Assembly: GCA_013423325.1 (NCBI GenBank)
Contig: BLJB01000176.1
Location: 180-64,179, forward strand
Source: Usnea hakonensis
Taxonomy: Eukaryota; Ascomycota; Lecanoromycetes; Lecanorales; Parmeliaceae
Reading direction: 5' to 3'
DNA length: 64,000 nucleotides
Shown here: one piece after another, positions 54,129-64,000 of the stretch
Layout: the number at the start of each line of letters is the position of its first letter
Numbering within the stretch: position 1 is the first letter of the stretch
Notes under the pieces: generated by a model
What the model saw: the letters and a program-made list of their open reading frames with translations, nothing else
Told to the model about the DNA's origin: nothing
Databases searched by the model: none
Program-made: the position numbers and the translations under genes

Positions 54129-56442
54129 GATATAGCGAGGTTAAGAGTTTGCGATTCGAGATACTTCTTGATTACCACAGAAGATGAAGAGCCTCTTCCC
54201 TTTACGCAATTATCCTGGCTGAAAAAGAAGACGGGGGGTATCTAATTGTAAGTGAAAGAATTTGCTTACATGTCCTCAAATCTATCCGGGGAGAGGGGGA
54301 AGGTGAAAAGCGCTGCGTAAGGTTCCACTGACGTCGTCTTATTACATAGCTCATAGGTGGTAAGACAAGTTCTGCCTCTCATTGGGCAGTTTAATAGCTA
54401 CGACATGAGGACCGTCTGACCGCAGCAAAGCTGAGGAGCGCTGCATGAAAGACGTCAGACTGCAGCGTGGCTGAAGACGTCGCTCAATCATAGGTGCGGA
54501 CCTTTATGGCCTTTGCATGCTCAGGTACGCTGTTTCGGTTAGGACTTCTGTTGAATTGATTCACAGCTCAGTGAACAGTGGCACTGATGGATTCTTTCAC
54601 GTTCTGATAAGGATCGACAGAAGGACGGACTACAGCAACAAAAAACGTTGAAGGATTTGGCGGTGAGGCTTATTGTGGAGAGGCTGAGGGTTACATCGCT
54701 CTGAAACTTAGTCAGAATACCTCACGTATACCAGGTAAAGCTCGAATTGTGAAGAAAAGTAAGATTAAGAAAAGGGTCTTCATAACCGCTCCCTCGGCCG
54801 GGTAGGAATCAGTATATATAAAGAGCTAACCGCCAAGACGCTACCAATTGTATATGGAGCCAATCAAAAAATCGGATACGCTTCCTATTTGGGACTCTTG
54901 GCGCTAAGTAAGCACGGCGAAAAAAGTGGCCGCGACTACCAAAACTCCTTTCCTCTTAGAAAAGTTTTACAATTACTATAACTTTTTTCCCTATTTATGT
55001 AATTTTTTTAATAGAATCTATAATTAAAGGCCTTCTTTTGCGCTTTTTAAAACTATAAAAATTATTAAAATCGGCTTATTATTTATAGTTATAGAATTCG
55101 TTTAAAAAAAATCCCTTCTAGAGGACCCTCGAAGGCACCGTAAGGCCCTCTGAGGGAGGGCTATTTTCGACCCTAAGGCATGAAATTTTTTCATGGGCCT
55201 AAACTTGTGAACTAATAATGTAAGTATAAGGTATCTCCCGGCGCCAGAAAAGAGTCTCTACCTTAAAGTGCCTAGGGTAAGGTACTTTAAGGTAGGTAGG
55301 TTATAATAATGCGCCGAAAATACTCATGGCAATCGCAACACTGATGATAATGCAATAATAATGCGCCTTGTAGTATCAATGATCTCGACCATAGTCATGA
55401 TTCATGTAACGCTCGGCTGCCTATGGCAATACTGCTGGTACGCTGAGTGACGGGGTAGGTTAGGGTGGTTTTTGGCCTTGGGGGCGTTTCCTAGGGTTTA
55501 GTTCCAGGGTGTTGGCTCCCAGGGCTAGTTCCGGGGGTAGTTCCAAGGCCAGTACCAGGAATTACGCCTTCCGTACTCAGGAATTTGACCGCCTTTTTCT
55601 TCGCCTAAGCGCGTATTATATGGCGCATGAACATCATATTATTAGCATATAAAGTACTATTTGTCACGAAGATGGGTGAAGGTACCACCAACATGGCCAA
55701 AAGAGCCCGAAGCCCCCACCGAAGTAGAAGATTCGTACCTAAATCACTCTATATCCGTGACACTATTACGGCCGAGAGTATAGTATATTATACTAAGCTT
55801 ACCATACGTTTCTATAGTAGTAATATTAAACTCGAGATTACTCGGTAGGAGCTTGGAATATAGCCGAAGTGCCAGAATTAGAAAGATAGATAAGAATAGA
55901 TTTATCTTCTTACTCCGTATAGGGTCTTATAATAATTTAGATGATAACTGTCTAAATGAGTTCTGGAAAATAAAGGAACACCCAACGACGTAATTTATAG
56001 TAAGTCGCAGATCCAAATACGCACTCAGAGGCGAGTGAGCCTGATAGACGCCATGGTGTGGATATTGATAGGGCTGCATGTAGGCATCCCTGCTTAATTC
56101 TTCCGTTCCTTCTCATTCCGACTCTGCCTCCCCGAGATTTACAGTAATCTTGACTCACTTTCCTTGTTCCTTGCGGTTCACTGCATCACATTTTCTCCCG
56201 CCTATGACATGGTCACAATGCTGTTTCAGCAGGTCAAACCCAAGAACGGGACCTTTGTTATGGACCAGATTTCAGACTGACGGGGCTACAATCGGCTAGT
56301 AGGTACGTAGTACAATTTCATGATGCCGCTAATGATGGATGCAGAATGTAGGTGGGTGAACAATTCTCCAATTCGCGCCTTCACAATATCTAATCCCGAT
56401 TATCCTGGACATTGATGCAAATTGAAAGACGCTTGTTGACCC
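54129..56442. other. Intergenic region with AT-rich, RIP-like island and remnant open frame
   Basis: About 2.3 kb. From about 54940 to 55110 the DNA is AT-rich with many TpA steps, probably a decayed transposon. Repeated GTTCC/CTAGTTCC-type words occur at 55500-55560 and a GGTAAGGTACTTTAAGGTAG-type motif at 55280-55300. A plus-strand open frame at 55627-55848 (KKMGEGTTNMAKRARSP-like) lies beside RIP-like DNA and is probably part of an element. Confidence 0.45.
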
Positions 56443-57534
56443 TCAGATGTTGCTAGGGACTTCGAGTTCCTGGGAAGGGTCCAATCCTCTCAACTCTTGC
56501 ATTTTGTGGGGCGACGCGAATTTCATCCTCGACTCACTATCACCCGACATTTCAAGTATCGCGTCTTGCCCTTCCAGTTCATACACTTTCCCTCCTGCTT
56601 CTAGTTCGTGCCTTCGTCGTTCTTCATCTTCCAATTCCGCTTTCTGGTCAAAGTAAATTCGGGTCTCCGATGATGTTCCTGGATGAACCGTGGAGGCTGC
56701 ATGGTTCCGCTTCTTCCGGTATCTGCGAATGACAATGACGCATAGCAGGAGTATCACCAGTCCAACGGTTGGTAATACAACAGAAAGGATGATGGTTTGC
56801 GTATGATTAACACCGTGTTTAGGGGTGGTGCTCGATGCCAAAGTTGCTACCGAGGTTACCGTTGCTGAGCTTCCTACCGAGGTTGTCGAAGGGGCTACTG
56901 CTGGCGCCCCTAAGTAAGCTGGAATAGCTTGTGACGTTGGTATCAGCGCAGTACAGCCTTCCAAACCTTGAGGGGTCAGAAAGGAAGAGTAGCTCTCATT
57001 CAAAAACGAGGAGAAAATATCTCCATAGATATTCTCCACATTTACCGCCGACACATATGAGAGTATTGACGATCTAAGAGTCATGTCCGTAGGAATATAC
57101 GGCCAATAACTACTTGGAAGCTGGGTGGTGTATGCGTTTATCAATGGGACCGGTGATTTAGTATGTGTGACACAATTTCCTGACAGTGATGATGTTGTGA
57201 TGACAGTGTATGCCGTGAAGACGAGTATGGCGTTTAGGTACGGTGTCCTGTGAAATTAAAACATTAGTCACAAGGTCGCGTTGTCAGATTGAGACCCTAC
57301 ACGATCGCAGGATTTCCATAAACCCAAGAAGTGGTGCTCAAAGTGAGCACCTCTAGGTCGATGTTACAGCCTTTGCAGGTAAGTGCAGCACTACAAGTGC
57401 TGCAAATAGCTGCTGGGTGATGTCAGATTTTAATAAGTACAGACCGCCGATGGTCACTCACTCGAAGTTGATTGACCCTTGCACACTTGGGAAACAAAGA
57501 GAAGGAAGAAATATATAATTGCATGGAGACCCAT
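56443..57534 (-). CDS. Single-pass membrane protein with QKAELEDEE tail (3)
   Basis: Three exons, 57534-57462, 57412-57301, 57247-56443, all in phase, 329 aa. A signal peptide, MGLHAIIYFFLLFVSQVCKG, comes from exon 1; exon 2 adds a cysteine-rich patch (ICSTCSAALTCKGCNIDLEV). The exterior continues with WPYIPTDMT and a Ser/Thr-rich stem; the membrane segment is TIILSVVLPTVGLVILLLCV, then basic RRYRKKRN. The tail contains RIYFDQKAELEDEERRRHEL, then GKVYELEGQDAILEMSGDSE and QELRGLDPSQELEVP. It is the best-preserved member of the tail group and is also the model for finding missing first exons in the others. Donor of intron 2 is GTAGGG, slightly unusual. Confidence 0.8.
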
Positions 57535-60332
57535 GGTCAGAGCTGGATGACATTACAGAGTGCCAATTTGAAAGAGGACGAAAGGAAATGAAATACACAA
57601 TAAGAACGAACAATTAGGCAGCACAGAGGGACTTCTGCACGAAGACGTAGGGAAAAAATTCTAATTATAATCAGCGAGCATGGCGATCTTCAACTGTTTC
57701 CTGCGAGATGAACTCATAAGGTTGAGATCATTGGCTCTCAATAGCACAAACTCCGTCAACTTGCATGAGAGCTGAACTGCGCCCCTTCGACCGCGGGCCG
57801 GATGTCCGAAAATCAGGCTACGCAGGATCCTAAGCACCTCCTGGAACCAGAAAACCGTTATTTTGCTTCGGACGTGCGGCATTAATGCACGTCATACTCC
57901 CATTTTTGCTTTTTCTTGGTTTCAGACAGCAGGGAACGGATTGAAAAAATAGGCTGAGTCTTAGTTGACAACCTCTCGATAATAGCCGTCGCTCGACTAG
58001 TCGCTTTGCATCGATGCGGCTACCTAAGGTAGGTAGCCGGGAAGTCGCGCAACGGCTGCCGATTATTTACGACCCTTATATGCTCCATCTCATTAGTAGC
58101 TGTTCCGCCCATCAATATTATGATAATGCAACCCAGTCGGCGACCGTCTAAATGCGCAACCAGTGTCAAGCTGGCTTATCGCACTTCAAAGGCGGAAGAT
58201 ACAGCGTCAATCGCTCTGCTTGTCACATCTATCGCTCGGGCATGAAAGGAGAACCTTAATTACAATGCGGAGCTGGACACTTTTAAGCACCTTGCTAACT
58301 CATAACAGCCAGACTCTGAGTGCTATTGTATTTGTTGGTATTCTGCGGTCTAGAATGCCCGACGTAGCAGAGTGAAGTCTATATACTGTAATTATAATCG
58401 ACGAATATCATCAAGTACATTTGGACAACCCTAGCATTACTAAATCACTTACAGAAAAACCACGCAACCCGTCTTTCGTAATCCACCATCCATGAGGTAG
58501 AAAGCAGCTACCGCTACACATAACTCAGCGGACATTCACCGTGACCCTAGAAACTTTAAAGAGAGAAACTCAGCTCAGGCACGCGAACAGTATGGTAAAG
58601 AGATCTATCATCTGTTGTTCGCCCGCTAATCAGCGCTACTGCTTCATGAAAAGCCGATTATCAACAAACGCGAACAGCACCGTGCAGAGTGGTATTAGGA
58701 AGAGTCAGATAGAAAAGAGGAAAAAGCTTGATACAGAGTCCCGTTCAAACCCCACTCCTCTATCCAATCGTCGAGGACTTGGCGTAGATACCCTCATTAG
58801 TGCTTCGTTCGCCACATTCGAACCATGCGAATTGCATGCAAATCACCAAATGCATAGAGGAGGTAGCTGTATCAGTGGTTGGCCTGTCTCGTTGCCATGG
58901 GCAGGCCGAACAGTGACCCCTGAAGGTATATTCAGGCCTCCACAGCACTAAGAAGACTCCCATATCTATTCGATATAGACNNAGAATGCAATGCAATGCA
59001 ATGAAGGAGACTCTGAAAGAGATGAATCGACTGAAGAGCAATTGCCAGTGCAAATCACCATATTTATGCACTCCTGGAAGGACACAGTCTCCTGAATCTC
59101 ATTGCCATGGCCATGTGGTCATTGCACCGAATCCATGCACCGAAACACCACCGAAACCAGTCATGCGATATGCGATATCCGAACAAACGACGAGGGTCGC
59201 TCGTAGCAACCCCAGTATCCAACCACACTAACAAATATCTCTACACCATCACCTCCCACCACTCACCACTCTCCAATCCTCCACCCCACCTAACCCGCCC
59301 TCGCCTCCCTCACCCCACCCTATCGCCCCATCTCCCCCCTCCCGCCCTCCCTCCATCCCTCCACAATACAAACACCACAATCACCAACCTACACAGCAAA
59401 CCTACCCCTCTTTCCCAGCCCTCCAGATCCTCCTCCAGGTAACCCAATCCATCTCACTTTTTCTCCGCTTGGCTGGGATATAGGGTTTCCAAAACCAAGT
59501 CACACAAAACGACTCACAGATTTCAAAATGACAGGATGATCATCTTACTACAACATAAACCCACAATTACAATAGATATGTATAAAGATTTTAAAAAAAA
59601 ACTTAGATATAAAACTAACAGGACAATAACCTCAAGGGGTACAAAAGCGCTGATGGGCTATGCTATAGCTTAACAACTAGAATCAAAAGCTCATAACCAA
59701 CGAGATGAGTAAAACACGTCTTTGCATCCGTCAATTCCAACAGAACATGTGAGGTCCGTTTGCAAGACAGTTCAGAAGCCTCTCCCGAGAGAGGATAAGG
59801 GTAAAACGCAGGGCCGTATACAGGAGACATCAAGACTATTTATTACGTGGGTTCCCGTTCCTCGGATACGAGAAAGCGGGGTGTCAGCACGACTTATGCG
59901 AGGAGTTATATGCTGATTTAATTAGACTGGGGGACTGTCTTGCCAGTGCTGAGAATTGAGATGGTCCATACTCTTAGGGTGCATACTCGCTTTAAAATCA
60001 AAGAGGAGGTGTATAAGATTCCGAAGGCGAGTTGTGGATGGATTGCGTCGGGAGAAGGGAACTTTCAGTCGGGGAAAGAGGGTATGAGTGAGATATCGGT
60101 CTTAAGAAAGAAAGCCGAACAACCTTCAAATGAGCGTGTTGTAGTTGGGACGAGAAAGATCGCTATCTATATTTCTGCACTTTTCCCCCTATCCACCCTC
60201 TTCGCCTCCTTTGGCTCTTTAATTCTCTTCCGTCCCTCCAACCCCCTTTTACCACTTTCTGGCCCCAGTCAACAAATGAATCGTATGCTCCATCTGCACA
60301 TGGACCTAACTCATCTGGGTAGACTTGTGTGT
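57535..60332. other. Long intergenic region with assembly gap and pyrimidine-rich tract
   Basis: About 2.8 kb without a recognisable gene. Two unknown bases (N) at 58981-58982 sit directly before a (GAATGCAATGCAATGCAAT) run, so a collapsed short repeat is likely there. From 59225 to 59440 the plus strand is extremely C-rich. TACCTAAGGTAGGTA lies at 58021-58035. Frames at 58541-58951 and 59722-60422 lack domains. Confidence 0.5.
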
Positions 60333-60751
60333 CTAGCAATTCCCTTTATTGGGATCGCCCCTGTCTTTGTTAGCAAGCGCAGTCTTATGCATTACAACAT
60401 GTTGTATCATATATACCTGTAAATCACACCATTGACTGTTCTCTCACCACCGTGGCCGCAAGTATCGATAATCTCCCCAATATTATTTTCACAATCGGCT
60501 CGCGAAATAGTGCGGCCTCCTGCATTCTTGTTGTTTATGGAAAACACGAAACTCAGGTCCGGCGTAGGGGCGTTCTGGCAGTTTTGCTTGATTTGGTATC
60601 CGTCGAAGAATCCTGTTATATGGTAACAAGCCTCTTTGAGCGATCCCTTGGCTTTGTTATGGTCGCCCCAATGCTCGCCGGTGTTGAAGCAAGCGGACGC
60701 AGACGTCGCGCACAGAGCGGTCGCGGCAATCAGGAAGGTGGAATAATGCAT
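60333..60751 (-). CDS. Small secreted cysteine-rich protein
   Basis: Exons 60751-60417 and 60360-60333, in phase, 120 aa. Signal peptide MHYSTFLIAATALCATSASA with the mature start CFNTGEHWGD; about 100 mature residues with six cysteines (ACFN, EACYHI, NCQN, ADCENN, DTCGHGG, GNC at the end). The second exon adds only GDPNKGNC, which contains the sixth cysteine; an unspliced reading would lose it. The order CFNTG-W ... AC ... C ... C ... EI-CxHGG ... YRxDPNxGxC is shared by a group of fungal secreted proteins. Effector-like by size and cysteines, but a role is not shown by sequence. Confidence 0.8.
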
Positions 60752-60924
60752 TGTAAGGGTGTTGAGTGAGGATGATGAAGATTGTAGGAATGAAGGGTTT
60801 GATGTTGAAAGCAAAGACCACAGGAGGGACACATGGTATAAATACTCAGAGGGCGGCCCATTGATGGTAAGCACTATACAGTATTTGCATCGCCTACTGC
60901 CAGCTCGATATACTGAGAAATGTA

Positions 60925-61330
60925 TCTATTGAGATGATGACTGTGTAGGACACGGAGCTGAAGGATTATTGAGCTTTCCGTGTTGGCGAGTAGGTCTATC
61001 AGGGCATTGTAGGGTGACTCGCGAGTACGTTGTGGGACTTCCGAGTATCCGCACATATTAAATCGAGATATATGCTACACTGTGGTGGCGGAGCAATGTA
61101 ACCTCTTCGGGGCACCATTGATAATGGCTGTATCAAATGCGGAGCTGAAAACCGCCGAGCTTTCGGTGTTGGCAGAAGGGGTCGCCAGAGCATTGTGAGA
61201 TGACTCACAAGTAAATTATGGCGCCTGAGAGCGGAACAATGGAATTCCTTGGCAATGTTATAGACCATGACTGTATCGAACGCGGCGCTGAAAAACATTG
61301 AGCTTTCGGTGTTGGCCAATGGGTTAACCA
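60925..61330. repeat. Degenerate ~150-175 bp tandem repeat, three copies
   Basis: Three copies share a core (T)GACTGT(A/G)T, GGAGCTGAA or GGCGCTGAA, and GAGCTTTC(G/C)GTGTTGGC at about 60936-60996, 61112-61172 and 61262-61325. Downstream words (AGGGTGACTC, AGATGACTCA, AGAGGACTC) recur as well. On the minus strand one copy is read as ANTESSMFFSAAFDTVMV, but the frames differ between copies, so coding is unlikely. Confidence 0.6.
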
Positions 61331-62643
61331 GTCCCGCGCAAGAGGACTCTCGTCGAATATCCGCACGGATCAAATGGTGCATGCAAACCAAGGTCTTGGT
61401 CTTTAAGCGCTTTCTCAGCTGACCATCTTGGCGAAGCGAGGGGTGCTCTTGGCCTGCATTGCCAAGAAGTGTATCCATCCCTACAATGGACGTAGAGTAG
61501 GACAGGGCGGGTGAGAGTCGGAAATGATGTATCCCTCGGTTCTCGCACCTCTAGGCTCTCTCCAGCCCCTATATCAGTGTTTTACGCAGCTACTGGCGGG
61601 TACATACGTAGCCTTAAGAGCCCTGAGAATACGCCATCTTTCTGACCTACATCGATCCGATGTGGTGAGGCGAACAGCCATTGTTATCGAGATGTTCGGG
61701 TCCACTGGAAGATGTATGAATGGCTCTTCTGGTGAATTTCTTGCGTTGATCATCCTCCAATAGCATTTTAAGCCCGAACCATATTTTCTCATTCGCCTGC
61801 TGATCAGCGGAAGAACCCTGCGGATACAGCATCGTAGGGACTACGATGAATTAATGCAAAATCGAAGTAAAACAGAGCTGAATCAGCCAGGAATCCAGTA
61901 CTTATAGGATCCGAGAATGAACATGTTTCTTGGGAAGAAGCTGACTCAAGAAGCGAGTCATCAACCCGTCCCTCAGCCCAAATGGGCCCACAGCGGATCT
62001 GGACGCTCGTTTCTCGCATACTTACTGTCACATCCACCGGGAACTAATCGTTGAAGTTCAAGACAGAAAAGCAACATAGACCCTAGCTGCAAGCCATGTG
62101 TTAGTGCGCCTCGTCTGGAGTAGCATTAGGAAACCCTCTATCCTTATCCTTCGTCATCCCCGTTGAAATTAGTATTCTCATCATACCCAATGACCCATGA
62201 AAGGTGACGCCCGCCATCATCGGGGTGATTGTCAGAGAGTACGACAAGTAAGTCTGTCTGTCTGGCTGAGCAAGGTAGCTCGCAATGTAATCAAAAAGCT
62301 CGGCGTCGGGAGTCTCGGACAAATTTTGTAGCTAATGATTTCGCTCCAATCAATGTTGCCTGTTTTGACCATCGACATCACGTGCTGCCGATCAATATGT
62401 GCTTTAGTCGTCACCTGATTAATGTAAGTATGTGTACTATAAAATGACCTTATTCGGAAGGGCTAGCACTATCAGTGACTGACATTGTGCTAGTAAATCC
62501 AAACCTCAATCATCCCATCACTCTCTTCCTCTCCGATTTTTGGTTTCTCGAGCGAATTTCGTGGTGGGTTATTTACTACCACGCAGCTCTGAGGCAGATT
62601 GGAAGAGATCGACCTACTGGTGTCATCCAGAAGCGATTTATTT

Positions 62644-62720
62644 GATAGGACGAGGACACCAATGGCAAAGCAACATGAGTTATCTTAATGAAGCAAACGG
62701 ATTGGTGTCCTCGCCCTATC
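62644..62720. repeat. 20-bp inverted repeat, 37-bp loop
   Basis: Left arm GATAGGACGAGGACACCAAT (62644-62663) pairs with ATTGGTGTCCTCGCCCTATC (62701-62720), 19 of 20 positions. Spacer 37 bp. No element boundary or neighbouring stem was found. Confidence 0.65.
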
Positions 62721-62899
62721 AGGTACCCGACTTCTGAGTGATTGGTTTGATACTAACAATAAAAGAGGAAGGTGATACGATAGCTAATTATGCACGAGGC
62801 TACGTACCCTGCTTCCGTTATCCTCCCTCGTGCAGAGCCGCCAAAGCCGAGGCCGATCCATCACACCCCCTCCACCATTCCTTCCCTTCCCCCAGATAT

Positions 62900-63394
62900 C
62901 TACGCAGCGTCCTTCGCCCTCTGCCCGCAAAAGAATCCTAATCCACCTTTCTCCGTCTTGAACGTAATCACGCTGCCCTTTGGGAAAAAGAACACGTCGC
63001 CCTTTGTCGCCTTGACGCTCTGCCCACTCTTATCTGATATTTCAAAGTCGCCATCCACAATGATCTTCATCTCGTCATAGGTATAGGTATAGATGAGCGG
63101 GGTGCCCGGCTCGAGGCGGTAGAAGCCGGAGGATATTGGGTTTTCGGTGCGGCCGCTGCGGGGGGAGAGCCGTGTCGAGTCAGCTTTTAGGTTTTCTTGG
63201 TGAAGATGGGTGGTGGATGTGGGTGTCTTCAGACTGAGGGGGAGGAGTGGGGAGTTGGAGAGTCGAGGGAGGACCTACGATGTGAAGATGTCCCCGAGGA
63301 ACGCATTCTCGTTCGCAATAAGAGGTAGGGTCTTTGTGAACTCGGTCTGAGCATTGGCGTAATGCTTGAAGGTCTCGGGGGTGGAGGAAGCCAT
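62900..63394 (-). CDS. EutQ-like cupin protein
   Basis: Exons 63394-63279 and 63155-62900, in phase, 123 aa. Exon 1: MASSTPETFKHYANAQTEFT, then LIANENAFLGDIFTS; exon 2: GRTENPISSGFYRLEPGTPL, IYTYTYDEMKIIVDGDFEIS, VKATKGDVFFFPKGSVITF, GLGFFCGQR. This matches the single-domain cupins of ethanolamine-utilisation EutQ type found across filamentous fungi; GDVFFFPKGS is the cupin turn. Start MASSTPETF follows the family; an upstream ATG at 63466 (MGSLLSTIRQK) would add 24 basic residues. The acceptor at GCAG/CGGCC was chosen because it restores FTS-G...GFYRLE. The enzymatic role in fungi is unknown. Confidence 0.85.
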
Positions 63395-64000
63395 GGGGGA
63401 AGCGGTGGTCTTCTTGACTGTGGGAGACGACGATTTTTGCCTGATCGTGCTGAGAAGGGAACCCATTGATGTTAGCTGGTCTGATACGTACAAGATTTGA
63501 CAAGTTCGGACGGGGATGGCGAGGAAGGGGGAGGCAGGCTGGTTGCATACTTATCTAGGCTGGGTGTATGCTGTGAGGTGCAGCAGCGTTAATGGATTGA
63601 TGGCGATGATAGGACAGTCGACGTAGTGGGGTGAGACAAATGCCAGAGGAGTCAAGTTGATGTCGAGGAGCGAAAGGTGACTGGAACAGTCTCAAGGAGG
63701 TACTTCAGAGCAGCAGTGGAATAATTGACTGCAAGAGGAACAGTGCATGGGTCTCTTCAGGAAACAGAGTCTTGTCAACTGCCAATGCATGGTCAAAGCT
63801 TGAGAAGCGTTTGCTTTTAGCATAAACAAGGTGAGGCTTGTAGCTAGTGGTGCAATCCATTGACGAGATTGGAGAGCAGCTTCATCAGCCTTGTAAGTTG
63901 TCGACGAAAGAAGTAAAGAAAGTTGGATAGGGGGATATATTTTCCTGTTGTGGAAAGGTTGAGGCTTATCGATAAGCCGTGCCAAGCCCTGGGGAACTAA
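63395..64000. other. Upstream region of the cupin gene, no other gene
   Basis: About 600 bases of promoter-side DNA to the window edge. The minus-strand open frame at 63692-63985 shows no domain. Nothing else supported. Confidence 0.4.

Larger units (their letters stand above)
60752..62899. other. Intergenic region with degenerate tandem repeats and a hairpin
   Basis: About 2.1 kb. Repeats (60930-61330) and a hairpin (62644-62720) are listed separately. Open frames at 61524-62037 and 62101-62447 lack domains. Confidence 0.45.

Noticed and set aside
59107..59442. Pro/His/Ser-rich plus-strand open frame
   Set aside because: Arises from the C-rich tract; no start context or homology.
59940..60422. 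160-codon plus-strand open frame
   Set aside because: It begins at TTG, has no domain, and lies antisense over the second exon and intron of the secreted protein gene.
60999..61478. 159-codon minus-strand open frame over the degenerate repeats
   Set aside because: Repeat copies fall in different frames within it, so it is not a repeat protein.
1..64000. tRNA, rRNA and CRISPR arrays
   Set aside because: Scanned by eye for tRNA T-loop words, rRNA-like blocks and regular direct repeats with unique spacers; none found. The only regular array is the minisatellite, which has no spacers.

Overview
This window is nuclear DNA from a filamentous ascomycete (Pezizomycotina). The genes have short GT-AG introns of about 50-90 nt. 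The gene families are typical of moulds: HET-domain proteins, a CFEM/GPI protein, DUF3669 and DUF4419 proteins, and a STAND-type N-terminus joined to ankyrin repeats. The retroelement carries many TAG stops where Trp or Gln is expected and is flanked by TpA-rich DNA, as repeat-induced point mutation (RIP) leaves behind. Gene order looks accessory: gene density is low, decayed repeats are frequent and several genes are broken. The lineage within Pezizomycotina cannot be fixed from the sequence alone.

Layout. About 1-7.5 kb is a degenerate Ty1/Copia element, from its primer binding site at base 9 through gag, integrase, reverse transcriptase and RNase H to a 3' LTR. Next come a DUF3669 gene (7.6-8.9 kb, minus), a five-exon Argonaute (10.0-13.4 kb, minus) with all four slicer residues, a telomere-like repeat patch (14.6 kb) and a seven-exon protein with three CFEM domains (15.0-16.6 kb, minus). 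A HET gene with one premature stop (17.6-20.3 kb, plus) is followed by an intact HET gene (21.3-23.2 kb, minus), a DUF4419 gene (23.6-24.7 kb, plus) and an SDR oxidoreductase (26.3-27.6 kb, plus). The 27.6-29.7 kb stretch holds a locally duplicated family of unknown function. A STAND/ankyrin gene with an in-frame stop (30.3-32.6 kb) and an F-box gene with a MITE in its intron (34.1-36.1 kb) follow.

From 42 to 57.5 kb there is an unusual run of small single-pass membrane proteins. Three tandem paralogues (42.1, 43.8 and 46.1 kb, plus) share a QW(S/G)PxxIGT motif leading into one membrane segment and a phase-1 intron just after it. Three more (48.2, 51.7 and 56.4 kb, minus) share a different cytoplasmic tail, QKxELxD...HELE...YELxG. 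One further type II membrane protein (53.2 kb) has a cysteine-rich ectodomain. A shrunken copy of the 20-23 kb HET region (47.0-47.5 kb), a 49-bp minisatellite (49.0-49.3 kb) and a second TIR element family (40.5 and 49.8 kb, inverted) lie among or beside them. The window ends with a small secreted cysteine-rich protein (60.3-60.8 kb) and an EutQ-like cupin (62.9-63.4 kb).

How it fits together. No single pathway or operon-like unit is evident. The mix of HET proteins, a STAND/ankyrin protein, an F-box protein and multiplied membrane proteins resembles fungal regions involved in recognition (self/non-self or surface sensing), with Argonaute and RIP marks reflecting transposon defence. That link is inference. 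The membrane-protein array is the best candidate here for an undescribed system. All coordinates and splice sites were worked out by eye; reading-frame phase was checked across every junction given.
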